Shown here: piece after piece, positions 24,804-37,200 of the stretch | Layout of the letters: every line of letters starts with the position of its first letter | How positions within the stretch are numbered: position 1 is the first letter of the stretch | Assembly: GCF_004193775.1 (NCBI RefSeq) | Contig: NC_041010.1 | Span: forward strand, 620,001 to 684,000 | Direction: 5' to 3' | Source: Glycine soja | Taxonomy: Eukaryota; Streptophyta; Magnoliopsida; Fabales; Fabaceae | DNA: 64,000 nucleotides | Notes under the pieces: model-generated | What the model saw: only the letters and a program-made list of their open reading frames with translations | Databases searched by the model: none | What the model was told of the DNA's origin: nothing | Program-made: the position numbers and the translations under genes

Positions 24804-27800
24804 TTACTTCACCTTAGCTGCATTAGAAGTAACAGATTTCTTTATACAGTCTACTATTCCTTCACAATCTGCTTCAAGAGCACAGACTGAGCTGTCATCA
24901 TCCTCTGCATATGAATGAGGTGACCGGAGGTTCCCATGGGTTTGACAAGCCTTCATTGTCTTACAATGTTCAGCTTCATCATCTCTGATGTTTACAAATA
25001 CATCGTACAGATTCTCTAGATGGGAAATAAATATATTGTTAATCATCAATGTGAGAAACTTTACTGCATTAAAAAGGTTCAATGCAAAGAGGTATTTGGT
25101 TTGTTCAGGAGACAAATAATTATACAAAATAAAGGGTGGGGGTGGAAAACCACAAGAATACAATTTTAAGTACAAATGTTTCCACTTCAGGACAGGAGCG
25201 ATTAACCACACAAATGATATAGAATGTTCAAAAAGTGATATATGATTAACCACTTAAAAACTTTAGTGATTAATTATATATATCGAAACTGGACTTGTTT
25301 TTAGCAAAATCACCCCCCCCCCCCCCCAACCAGACAGAACAAATTCAGTATAGTAAATTAGTAATAAAGTAATGTTGGACCAGGTTTCAAGGCATACCTA
25401 TCTTAGGTCTTCTTGAATTAGGAACTCTGGAAGTTTGAAATTCATCTGAGGAAAATAATATGGGAAGTGAGAAATTCCAGTTTTTCCTCCAGTTAAAAAC
25501 CCAGGGTCATAAAAATGAAAAGCTTACCAAATAAATACAAATCATCTCCTGTATAATAATTCACAGCAACCTCAGGAGCTGGCATTTTTTTCAATTCATC
25601 TACAAAAAATTATCAAACTGTCAGAGTTATTGAATCACCATGTACAAATAGACACAATCAAATAAGAATGTGAAGCAAAGAGGAACAACTTTTGGAACCT
25701 TCATCAAATAAAGTAATTAATATATTACTTATTAAATAATAAATGCAAGATCATTTATCTGCTTTCTTTTCTGATATGTTTTGGTTTAGACAACAAATTA
25801 AGGTGATTTCAAGAACATGTTAATCCAAGTTAGAAAATGAAAAATGTAAGCATCAACATAAAGCTAGAATAACCTCAGCCTGTCATTATTCAACCATGCT
25901 ACAGCCTAACAGCTCGTCTTAACTTTAATTAATTTTCACATCAAATAAATCATGACTGATGAGCATGTATAAAACCAATGGCTTTCCAGACCTCAATTAC
26001 AAAAGCATAAAACCAAGAGTTAACATAGAATAAAAATCTAAATAACACAAAAAAGAAAAGGGAAAAGAAAACTCCATAATACCTCCTTGGACCTTGATAA
26101 ATTTGTCATAAGTTTCAAATGCATGACTCTCTACACATTCCGAAAAGTGATCTGCACTAGCAATAAAGCCATACACATAAAATCAGTAATTGAAGAACCA
26201 AGCTTACAGGTACCAAATGGTGGAATGTAATTCAGTCAACATGATGATTAACTGTTGATAATTTAGCAAAAGGAACTATGTCAGTTTCTTCATTCTTCTT
26301 TGTTTGCGCTGAACTGCTGATCAGCTGTGTTATTTAAGTTGTTTTAAGTTCAGCAACATAGTTTAATGTCAATTGTTTGCCTCATTTTATTTTTATCAAT
26401 TGTGCAAGAAACAGAGGCCATATGGGCATCTCAAATACTTTCTCATTTACACTTCCAGTTTACGCCACTGGTATAACCAAACAAATAACTAGTAAAAATA
26501 TGTGCATAGATGTGCTGGCAACTTCTATCTTTTCAATCAAACAGGTGACATTTTTTCATTTGGGGTCTTCAAAACTCCTCATATGTATACAACTTAACTA
26601 AATTTTCAGACCAACGAACTGAAAGATGTAGCATGAATTGAAGTTAAACAAAATTCAAGTATTTAATACTTACATGCCATTCTTGGGCTTACTGCATACA
26701 TTAAAACTGTCATAATATAATAAAATATTGCAATATGTTGAGCGAGAAAGCGGTCAAACCACCAAGCATTCCCCCCTAGTTCCTGCAATAGAGGTCCAAG
26801 CTTATCACATGCAATAAAGTATGTGTACAATAGAGTCACAAATCATGCATGTGATTGCAAATTACAAAACTTGCAAAAATCCCCCCAAAAATATATTTTT
26901 GCTCCCCATTTTCATTGATGAAGAATATCTTTCCGGAAAATATTTTCCAGTGTTTAGAGCAGAAAAACATTTTATGTTGGTTGATGTAGAAAAAGCATTT
27001 TCTAGAAAAACTATACTCTATGTTGGTAATGCCATGGATCCATTCCATGACAATTCAATAGAACAGAAGATTACAACCATTACAGGAGGAAAAAATTACT
27101 TCTCCTAAACTAATCAGACAACAGAAAATATTTAGAAAATGCACCAACTGTATTAAGGAAAATAACTTTCTGGTTTTCATTTTTTAATTTTTTAATTTTC
27201 TGGTATTTACCTATTTGGTGTGAAAATATTTTCTGTTATTTGACGACACAAAAAATAAATAATTCAGAAAGCACTTTCCATTGTTTGGTGTAGTAGCAGA
27301 AAAGAACACAGCTTCCTGGTCAATTTCTACTTATTATTTTTTTACTATTTTCTTCTGAAAACATTTTCCACTGTCAGGTTATTATCTATAAAAATAAACA
27401 TGGATATGCACATGATAGGAGTACATTTATGCCACTCAAATCATTATCTTCACAGTGGAACATACCACTGTATAGTGTTTTTAGATACCTCCTAGAATCA
27501 ATTTTGACCCCCAAAATAATGGTGGAAAATTGAAAAAGTTGAAGCAATTATTTGCAGCTTTTAGTAGAATTGAAAGCTCATCCAAACACATACTATGTTT
27601 CCCTCAATTTTCTCCAACTTTCAATCAGGTCTTCTGCTTCAACGGTTGAGTTTACTCATAATACATTCAACTACTAATCCTCTAAAAACAAAACAACTCA
27701 TGGATGGTGATGGACAACTAACAAGATTTGCAGAATGACACCTTTTGAGAATTAACCAATAAGACATCAGTTACATTAAAAAATTGTCAGAGATCTTACT

Positions 27801-29014
27801 TCCATGATGAGCAAATGATGCATTTCATTCCAGCTCTCAGCAAAATGCACTTTCAGATAGTCTGCCCGCCTCCACCAGCCAAAACTCTCATACATATGGA
27901 GAACTGACATAAAGGCTGCCATAGATAAACAGTACACAGAAATTAATACCAAAAAGTCACAATGAAAATGCCCAGTGACTCCCTACATTTACTAGTAAAT
28001 TAAGTACACAATTGACAATGATGCTTAACAAGCATAGCAATGTTCACTAGATACAGCCAAAGAATTGCAAGTTCGCTACATCATCATGAAATTTAGAATA
28101 ACATCAAAAACTAAAACAGGTTCAATTTTTTTAAAAAAAAAGTATAATCAAGTGTAGCAGTAAGGATTTCAAGCACTTACCAAAGTAAGGAACCCTGGCA
28201 ATAGTTTCAAGCACAAAAAACCTTGCATAGTGTCTATCATGGTACAGAGTATCAAGTATCTTTATGACGGAATCCTGAAATTATCAGTGGAGCTGAAAAT
28301 AAGTAATAAACAACAAATACTCACATCCTTCTTCCTAGGAATAACAATCCCCAAAAGCAGAACCAACGAGTCAAGAAAGTTTCAACTATATGTAAAATCA
28401 AGGTTTTAAAAAACAGTTCGTGACGACAACGCAAACACAATTGTGATTGCATCGGCCGCATTTGTCCGCAGTTTCCCTCAATATCAAGTAACGCGATTAA
28501 TCTGAAAATGCTTGGTGAATGTTCATACACTTAATAACTCAATTAAAATGTTTTGCTAGAAAGATGAATAATAAATAAGGATGCGTAACAATACAACAGT
28601 ATATGGTGATTCCGACGGTGAATTTCAGTTGAGTGGTTGAAGGAGGAGAATTAAATTACCGTGAGAAAGATATTCACCGATTGTTCGACCTTGATAATCC
28701 GTTTCTCGAACGCAGAGGTGTTAATCGAGTTTCCACTAGTTGATTTATCAGCGGAGTGAAGAGGAGAGGTTTTGGAGGGGAATGAATCCTGCACGATCAC
28801 TTTTTCCTCTTTATCCTGAAGGAGCGAGGAGCGAGCCCTAGAGAAGAAGATATCAGAGAACGGAACTGATAACAGAGGAACGAAACGAGTGAGGATAGGT
28901 TAAGACTACGAACCTGAAAAGTTGTGGAGCTTTATGGATTCGGGAATAGGAGGAAGAAAGTGGTTTGGGAAGAGGCGAAGAAACGAAGAGCGAAGAAGAG
29001 AAAATTGCCGCCAT
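24804..29014 (-). CDS. PTOX: Plastid terminal oxidase (IMMUTANS type), 9 exons, 332 aa
   Basis: Minus-strand coding exons are 29014-28914, 28837-28660, 28274-28181, 27915-27800, 26782-26674, 26151-26083, 25599-25528, 25445-25398 and 25015-24804; all have GT-AG borders and compatible phases. PTOX is a plastoquinol:oxygen oxidase of thylakoid membranes, acting in carotenoid desaturation and chlororespiration. The Ser-rich N-terminus MAAIFSSSLFVSSPLPKPLS is a likely chloroplast transit peptide. The six di-iron ligands known for Arabidopsis IMMUTANS are all present at matching spacing: E116 (FVLETIARVP), E155 and H158 (WNEMHH), E207 (CVESHA), E276 and H279 (DDEAEH). The eighth exon is exactly 48 bases, encoding the 16-residue plastid-specific insert (from DEFQTSRVPN) that separates PTOX from mitochondrial alternative oxidase. 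The nine-exon layout equals that of IMMUTANS. The gene looks intact. Confidence 0.97.
26930..27380. repeat. Dispersed GAAAAYATTTTCC motif repeats in PTOX intron 4
   Basis: Four related words occur in direct orientation. At 26935 is the perfect 14-base palindrome GGAAAATATTTTCC followed by AGTGTTT. At about 27222 is GAAAATATTTTCTGTTATTTG, at 27266 AGAAAGCACTTTCCATTGTT, and at about 27357 GAAAACATTTTCCACTGTC. Repeats of this style occur in plant non-autonomous DNA elements, so an old element may be buried in the intron. No ends or target duplication were identified. Confidence 0.4.
28390..28510. repeat. Possible non-autonomous repeat in PTOX intron 2
   Basis: A CG-richer patch (GTTCGTGACGACAACGC, ATTGTGATTGCATCGGCCGC) is embedded in an AT-rich intron and resembles small dispersed repeats of legume introns. 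No inverted termini were defined. It is reported only as a compositional anomaly. Confidence 0.25.
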
Positions 29015-29031
29015 GTTTGGAGAGGGAACTT

Positions 29032-29069
29032 TGTGTGTGTATGAGAGAGAGAGTGTGTGTGTGAGAGAT
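29032..29069. repeat. (GT)n/(GA)n tract in PTOX 5' leader
   Basis: Short alternating TG and AG tracts lie 18-55 bases before the PTOX start codon; in the transcript they read as CA and CT repeats. CT-rich leaders are frequent in highly expressed plant genes, but no function is shown here. Confidence 0.8.
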
Positions 29070-30682
29070 ATTAATTGAATTGAAGAGTGGAAATGGGAAA
29101 GAGGACCTGAGTGGTCCACGGAGGCATTTGATTTGTCGATTCGCAGCGTGTTGTCATAGGCGGCATTTACGGCAATTCCGGTGATTTCTCATACCAGCGT
29201 CCGCACTCGGATCCTTTTTGTTTTTTCTTTCTCAACCAAGTTCCGTTTTCCGTTCTACTTTCAAGTTAAAATTTAATTTTCCTTTTTTTATTGTTAGAAA
29301 TTTATAACATTCTTTTACTCTACTCAATCAATTAAACTAAATTTTTTTTATAAAAAATATATTTTAATTTAAGAATAAATAATTATTTTATTGTATGAAA
29401 ATATAATTCTATTATAATTTAATCCTAAGAAAAATCTATCATATTAAACATATAAAAGTGCAATAATTACATCAGCATACAATTTAATATAAATTAATTC
29501 TTAAATTTTAAAATTTAACGTTTAATTAATTCTAAAAAAATATAATTTATTATAAAATTAATAGTTGAACATTACTATCTTAAAAAACAAAATAATCTTA
29601 CAAATTTAATAACAAAATAAAATTATCACATTTTCTTACGCATTTAAAAAAAATTATTCTTTTAAAAATTAAATTATCATTGATTTACATATTCAGAAAT
29701 AAAAATAATTATTTATTCTTAATTTAATGAATCAATCTTTAGGTTAATAGAAATTATTATTTTCACATTTTCTTTTTTATCCTTTTCAGACAAAAAATTA
29801 CGTACTTATTTCTCGTAAAATAATCTTTCTAATCAATGATTTTTTAATATATAAATTACAATTAAAAATAATCTTGTATCCCAATGTAATTTGCTTATTT
29901 TTAATTTGTTTATTATAAATATAAAATGTAATTTATATACTATAATCAGTTGCGTCTTACACAAACTAAAATATTAATTAACCTAAAAAACGAAAAACTA
30001 AAATCACACGCGATTTAAGTTAAAGAAGCCCAAAATACAATTAAATCAAGATTATAATATTTATAAAGATACCTTATAAACAAACCGTGAAACAAAAAGG
30101 ACAGAGAATTTGGCATTCAGTGTTCACAAAGGGTTTCGTAAGCAACTGATCCACCAGTGCTAAAAAAAAATAGCAAACTTGTTCGTAAAAATATTACACA
30201 AATGGTTAGGTATGAGTTGTATAGCAAAGCAAGTTGTGAAGAGGATTAGTGTGTGGAGGTCCAAAGACGTGGGTTGAATAGCATTTCTTCTCCAGGAAGA
30301 CGACGTGGTCATGGCAAACTGTGATTAATTTGACATTAGGCATTTATTAAAATATAATAATGACAACTATGGTGATTAAACTAATGGGAATTGTTAAGTT
30401 GACGTGAGGCTACATATAAAAAATTTCTGAAAGAGTTCATCCTAAACCTTTAAGTAATATGAAATATTTAAAGGAGGGACATTACATTATTGCGGTTTAA
30501 ACTTTAAAAGACAAGCAAAGAGTGCTGAGACAGCGACAGCAACAGCAACATTCATTCATTCACATCCAAATCCATCACACTTCCAGATTCTAATTGCCAA
30601 CACAATTCACATTCACACCCTCTTCTTGGATTGTATAGTTTCGTGTGTTCCTATCTGAATATTCTGGCCCCTAGAAAAGTCC
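29070..30682. other. Shared upstream region of two divergent genes
   Basis: This 1.6 kb separates the start codons of PTOX (minus) and the DUF3537 gene (plus) and must hold both promoters. The middle, about 29260-30060, is very AT-rich without features. Position 30520-30620, just before the plus-strand gene, is rich in CA/CAACA words, typical of a plant 5' leader. I did not find a convincing TATA box for either gene. Confidence 0.5.
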
Positions 30683-30787
30683 ATGCCTAGATTTCCAAGG
30701 CCATGGAAGATGAAAGAGGGAGTCTCCTACTACCAAAGAACATGGAGGAGCACCACCCAGCACATGATCGTGGAACAACAGAATTAA
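30683..30787 (+). promoter_or_regulatory. Upstream ORF overlapping the DUF3537 start codon
   Basis: An ATG at 30683 opens a 34-codon frame, beginning MPRFPRPWKMKEGV and ending at TAA 30785-30787. It overlaps the first 85 bases of the main coding region in another frame. Its context (GTCCATGCC) is weaker than that of the main start (GGCCATGGA). If the transcript starts upstream of 30683, scanning ribosomes would meet it first, which could lower translation. Whether it is translated is unknown. Confidence 0.55.
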
Positions 30788-33180
30788 GGAACTTCAGATC
30801 ATACCTGAGATGGGTTTACGTGGATCACTCCAACGTGTGCAAAGCTGGTCTTTCTTGGACCGTGTTCTTCACTTTAGCCTTTGTTGTGCCAACACTCTCG
30901 CACTTTCTACTTGATTGTCCCACCTGCGACCGTGATCATAGTCGACCATACCACATACCCGTGCAGATTTCTCTCTCCGTCTTCGCTGCCCTCTCTTTCA
31001 TCAGTATTTCTTCGTGGGATCGTAGGTATGGCTTCAGAAAGTTTCTCTTCCTTGATAAATTAGGTGATGAAAGCCTCAAGATTCAACGAGGGTACTCAGA
31101 ACAGATGCAGGTTTGTTTTCTCTTTCCTTTTCTCCTTTTCCCGTTTTATTTGGTATGATGATTTCTTTAAACAATTCCGGAGTATCTGCCATTCAATTTT
31201 TTGGTTGACTCACCCAATTGCAACGTTTGTGTCCAAAGTGAAAAACATAAAGAACAGTAGCTTGAAACATGTTTTCAATTACAACAAGTCCTAGTCTTTC
31301 CTTAAGTAGGAAAAAGTAACATAGTACTACTTTTTTATATTTTTGGTACAACACAATACTCTTTTGTTTGCAGTAATCAATTGCCATATATCTACTCAGA
31401 AATTGGCATGCAAATAGCAATTTTAAAATTGTACGATCTGCAGTTAAAAAAGGGAACACGATCATGGTCTTTTGGCAATTACTTTTCTGACGTGTTTGTT
31501 TCCATCCTCTTCATAATTATGGCAATTATTTGGTCAATATTCAATAATCTGTTTGTTAAAAGTTAAAACCACTTGTTGGAGAATTATAGAAAAAATCAAG
31601 TTTCACGTTAATAGTAGCCTTATAAAGCTTAAGCGCCCATCACTTTATATGTTGGTTTTGTAGAGATGAGTTAAGCCAAAATCAAAGAACAAATTCAAAC
31701 TGTTTAGCAAAATAACTTAGTCCCTATTATGCAGGGAACCATGAAGCTTATCATGCGTTGGGGGCTTCCCTGTTTCATAGCAGAATGTGCCTACAAGATA
31801 TGGTGGTACGTCTCGGGAGCATCACAAATACCACATTATGGTAGTATATACGTGAGCAGCATCATTCTGTGCACATTGGACCTATGTTCTTGGCTGTATA
31901 GAACATCCATTTTCTTCCTGGTGTGTGTTCTCTTTCGGCTTATCTGCTACTTGCAAATACTTAGACTAGATGAGTTTGCTCGAGTTTTTCAGCGAGAAAC
32001 TGAGGTGGGGTCAATCTTGTTGGAGCACCTAAGAATGAGAAGGAATCTTCGGATCATAAGCCATCGTTTCCGAGGTTTCATTCTAGCTTCTCTGCTTTTG
32101 GTGACAGCAAGCCAACTCATTTTTCTGCTTATGGTTACAAAACCTCATGCTGATGTTGATATCCTCAAGGCTGGAGAGCTTGCGGTAAAGCTTCTTTCCT
32201 CCATTTATAACACCTTTGGTAAACAGATTAGTCATGTACTTATTTAACAACATTATGTCACTAGCACATAATTAATAAGCTTCCTTACAAATCTTTAACA
32301 TGGTCATAAATAAACTATATTATAAACTTGGAATTTAATTAGAATACTCTCACAGTAGAGATTTTTTTACTTCGTTATCCAATTAAAGATAGTCATGTAT
32401 AATAAGTTACTTGAATTTTATAATAGTTATCTTAAAAGTCATGTAAACGATGGTTTTTGTTTAATTGGTAGTTTATACTGACAATGCATAACTTAAATAC
32501 TCAAAAGATCTTCAATTTTCTTCTTAAGGATCCTTAATAAATTGAGAATTCTACTATCTGTACTATGCATTTGTTCAAGATGTTTAACATGTTTTAAGCA
32601 TTATGCAAATAGAATATAATAGGTGGAGTTCAATGTTGCAGTTAGTCTCCATCACCCTGGTGAGTGGACTTCTCATCCTCTTGCGAGGCGCAACCAAGAT
32701 CACGCATAAAGCACACTCCATTACAGGCCTTGCTGCTAAGTGGCACATATGTGCTACCATAAACTCGTTTGACAACATTGAAGGAGAGACACCAACAACT
32801 GCACATGCAATTTCAGCCCAAGCTATTGCTACCAATATTAGTTGGGGATCTTCGGATGATGATGAGGTAGGAGATGAGGAGGATGACTTAGATAACACCA
32901 AATTGTTGCTGCCAATTTACACCCAAACTATCTCATTCCATAAGAGGCAGGCTCTAGGTAAATGGGGATTTTTTTTAGTGGTATTTTTCTTGTCAAAGTA
33001 TTAGTCCAATTGTGTTTTGTCCTTAGTTATCTAGCTTTTGATGCAGTGACATACTTGGAGAACAATAGAGCAGGAATCACAGTGTTCGGATTCATGCTTG
33101 ACAGAACTTGGCTTCACTCCATTTTTGGCATTCAATTGGCTCTTTGCCTTTGGCTACTTAACAAGACAGTTGGTGTATAG
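30703..33180 (+). CDS. DUF3537 / plant gustatory-receptor-like membrane protein, 4 exons, 435 aa
   Basis: Coding exons are 30703-31110, 31735-32184, 32642-32957 and 33047-33180, all GT-AG, with phases joining to 435 residues. The family is known as DUF3537 and has been linked in the literature to animal gustatory receptors (GRL proteins); its molecular role in plants is not settled. Seen here: an N-terminal soluble part with RSYLRWVYVDHSN, then hydrophobic spans at about 49-70, 86-104, 145-163, 171-187, 192-211, 250-270 and 287-301. A long soluble loop follows, with an acidic run at about 356-370 (DDDEVGDEEDD). The strongly conserved end VTYLENNRAGITVFGFMLDR and LHSIFGIQLALCLWLLNKT covers the last membrane span. 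The start ATG at 30703 has an excellent context (GCCATGG). Exons are intact; the last intron is only 89 bases. Confidence 0.9.
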
Positions 33181-33779
33181 AGACAGAAAGGAACTGCTGT
33201 GATCCTCCTATCTTGTTTACTGTATATTTTGAATATTCACCGGTTCATTTTGGTCTTGAGATATCTGGTTATGATCTACAAATACCACTTTGTCGGGATC
33301 TTTTTGCCTAATTAACAGACAAAGGACTTGGATTGTCTGTGAGATCCCATGCCCACCACAATTCCAATATGCCAAAATTTTAAATTTTGAATGGTGATTA
33401 GTCCACAGCTCATGGACTAAAAAAAATAAAGAAAAACTAACTTCTCAGTTGATGTGTGGATGTGGAACCTTTCCAACAGTTCCTTTCAGTTTTCCTCCAT
33501 CTTCTCTACTTTTCTCTAATTACTCTTTCTCTCTATCCATCATTTACTCATGTTTTCTTCAACAACAAAAAAATTCTATTTTAATACTTTGTGTTTTATG
33601 CTGCAGAAGCAGCAAGGTTGGATAGAATCCAATTTGGTGATATATCCGATGAAAAATAACTGGAAAAAAAAATGTTGCTTCAGCAGTGCAACTGTACAAT
33701 ACAAGATATACTAGGATAGTGTATTAAAAGAGTAAATAGCAAGATCAAATAAAGGGATTGAACAATTTAAATACATACT

Positions 33780-33843
<64 letters not shown>

Positions 33844-34285
33844 CCACATGGTGCTACTAGAAAGAATCTCTTATACGCGGAAATGAGATTATGACAGGGA
33901 GGATATTGCTACAGAGAGCACAACAAAACTTAAGCCAAGCCAACTACATAATTATGTCCTGCCTTTTAAAATGCTAAACAAAAAGAAAGCGACTTATATT
34001 TTGGTACGCAACATATTCAAAGAAGCTTTGTAACTATCGATTTATTTTTTAGGGCGTGACCCCTGATTCATAGGGTCATACTATTATTTCATTCTCTGCA
34101 TTGCTAAGTTATTAATTTTATTAATCAATTCCTCGGAGACTAGTTCTACTTATATAAGGGCTTTGTTTTTGCAGAAACATGCTCTCTACTGTTAAGCCAA
34201 CATATCCTATCTCGGAGGCACATAGAGAGAGGTCAAAGATCCTTTTGCCCCGGATTCTATACCATAAGAACTCTTCCAGTTAATA
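33181..34285. other. Intergenic DNA between DUF3537 and RIN4-like genes
   Basis: It holds the 3' UTR of the upstream gene, a long (TA)n array (33783-33839) and the promoter and 5' leader of the RIN4-like gene. A CT-rich leader-like stretch at about 34180-34285 precedes the ATG. Confidence 0.5.
33783..33839. repeat. (TA)n microsatellite, about 28 units
   Basis: An uninterrupted array about 450 bases upstream of the RIN4-like start codon, within its probable promoter region. Confidence 0.97.
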
Positions 34286-37200
34286 ATGGCTGTAAGTTTT
34301 TATGTTTTCATACTATATATATATTCTGAACTCAACATGTTATAATTGGGAATAAAACATGATTAGGAACTAATTTGGTTTTAATCTAAATAACCATTTC
34401 CTGTTACTTCATGTTGGATCTGTTACTTTTTGTGAGCACCTTCGGAAGTCAGACCTGGCGTTATCTCCTCAAACAAACCTCGTTTTTCCGTTCAGTTTTG
34501 TCTATAGTCTTAAAAACTATGGTTTTACCAGCTATAAGGTCGCCGAAATCAGAGGCACCACTCATAATTAGTCCCTTATACTGTATTTCCTTATGTCACT
34601 AATTATGTCAACTAATTTATGTTTTTTAAGAAAAATAATTATTATATTAATTTTACTAATTATTTGTATTATTATTTTAAAATTATTCTTTTATTTTAGG
34701 TATTCCCCTACTTATTTTTTTATTAATGTTTGGAAAGAAAATAGTTAAATAAAAATATATGGAAAAAAAATAATCAATATATCTAAAAGTTAAAAAATAA
34801 TCTTATAAAAAAACAGGTAAATTTATTTAAACAATCTTATACCTATAGCTTCAGCTTTTTTTATTTATTTATAAATCTCATACCTAAAATTAATTATTAT
34901 AGGCAACCAAAAAAGTTTTCACATCTTTGAAAATCAATTTCATTGTGATATATTTGTAGTTGTATGGATATATTTGTAAAAGAAGGAGATATAGGCATGT
35001 TTTGTTAAGTTTTTCTATAACCACTTCATGAAATTAATTTTTTTCATAAACTAAAATATTGTCTCATACTTTACTAAAGTTATATACTTATATGAAAGAT
35101 TTTATATAAATTAATTAATACAAAACTCATTTTAACTTAAGAAAAAGTTTATCTTTTATTTTTTTATTTTCTTCGTTCAGAAGTATTTATCAAAATAAAC
35201 CCTTGGGTAAAGGAGCCTCTTGAATATTTTATTAATCCTCATTACATGTTTTTTAAGAAAACCTTATAATTCCTTAGGCATGTACAGCATCCCTATTACA
35301 AAATTTTGTGAAACTTGCATATCCTTTCTTCACAAATGTGACCCCCTCTTTGGTTGGATCAAATAGGATTTCCTCATAAAAATTATAGATATTCTTAATC
35401 TTAAAAAAGAAAAAACAAATCCTAAAAGCTAAAATATTCTAAACAAATTCATAATATTTTTAAATCTAAATAATATCCTAAAGATTTAAAACAAATAATA
35501 AATTAATAAAAGATAAACTAAATTATTCTTTCTTTTCTAAACTAAAAATATCATGCATATTCTCAACCACCATTACCTTCCTTTTTTTTTATTACCGTAT
35601 GTTATCCGAATGTAATTGCTACCTTGGAAAACATTTTTTTGCAAAACAAAGATGCGAATAAGTTTTGATCCCGAGTCCTCTTCTCCATGACAGCAACATT
35701 CTCATCACGTTCCCAAGTTTGGCAACTGGGACACTGACAACGTTCCATACACCTCATATTTTGAGAATGCACGCAGAGAAAAGTCTGGGATCATGATTAA
35801 TCCTAATGACCCAATGGAAAACCCAGAGGCCTTCAACACGTGCATAAGAGTTGATGCTGATGAAGTGATGATGGCTTCTCATGGCTATTCCCACAACGTA
35901 CATTCTTTGGAAAATGGAAGCCATGTGCGCCGCAGGAGCAGGGGAAGTAATGGTGAACTCACAGTCACAGCAGAGTTTGGCGCCAGTGAACAGAGTCATT
36001 TTGATCACTCTGTGAACCACAAGAGGAACATGTCCAAAGGAGGCAGTAGCATTAAGGGCTTCTCTTCATCAAGCCATAATACACAAAGGACTGCAAACTC
36101 TTCCTTTAGTGACCACTCGGTAATTTTCATTTAGCTTGCCCTTGTCTCTGTTTTCTGCATTCATAATCAATTACAAGGAAACGAGGGTTGAAAAAATCAA
36201 ACTGATTTGGATAAAAAGAAGAAGAAAAAATTGAACCAATCCCTTTATGAAAATGGTGCATATGTTAACGGAATCATTTTTAAAGAGGTTTGATTTTGTT
36301 TGGTTCTTTAGAAAAACCTATCAATATATGAATAATAAATAGATAATTAAATTGAATCAAATCCAAACTATTTGAAAATGAATTAGTTCGGAATTAAAAA
36401 AAAAACAACTTTTGTACCATCTTAAAAATTATAGTCAATTATCATTGGAGTGATGATATTTAAATATCTCTATATTTTAAACATCTCTCATCTTTTTTAT
36501 CTGTTCTTTCTATCACATAATATGACTTTTCATATTTATATTTTTTTTAAGTGTCAAGAAACATTTGGTCATATTTAAATATTTTTTCCTTGTCATCCTT
36601 GTTTGTTGAAACGTAATTAAAATCAATTACAGAATAAAATAATATTTTTAATTATAAACTCATTCTCCGGTCTCTTTTCATCCAAGTCAAACATTATAGT
36701 ATTATATCTTTTTAATTTTTTTTATATTTCTCTCAAAACAAACAACCCAAAAATTCAACCATATATCATACATATTTCCTCTTCTTTATTTCTTGCTTTC
36801 TTATTTTCATTTACTTTATTATTTTCCTCAATATTAAAGAGAGGGCAAATGATCTTGAAATATAAAATGTTTAGGTTAGCTTGTGTGTTAACTTTTATTA
36901 TTTGAATTTTCGTATTCTCATAAAATACATGTTTGATTTAGGAATGAAAGATAAAAAAAAAAAAAGTAAAAGGAAAGAAAATAAATAAAATAAATAAAAA
37001 ATGAGATGGTTTTCTTAGAATGCTTGATAAGAAAGAAAACGAAAAAATAAAAGATTTTTTCTCTTATTTGATTTTATAAAAAAGTAAAAGATAATAAAAA
37101 AAGACATATAAATGACATAAATATCTCAAATAAAAAAATGTAGAAAAAATGTATTTTTGTCTTTATACCTATTCAAACCTTCCATTTTCTATCAAAAATA

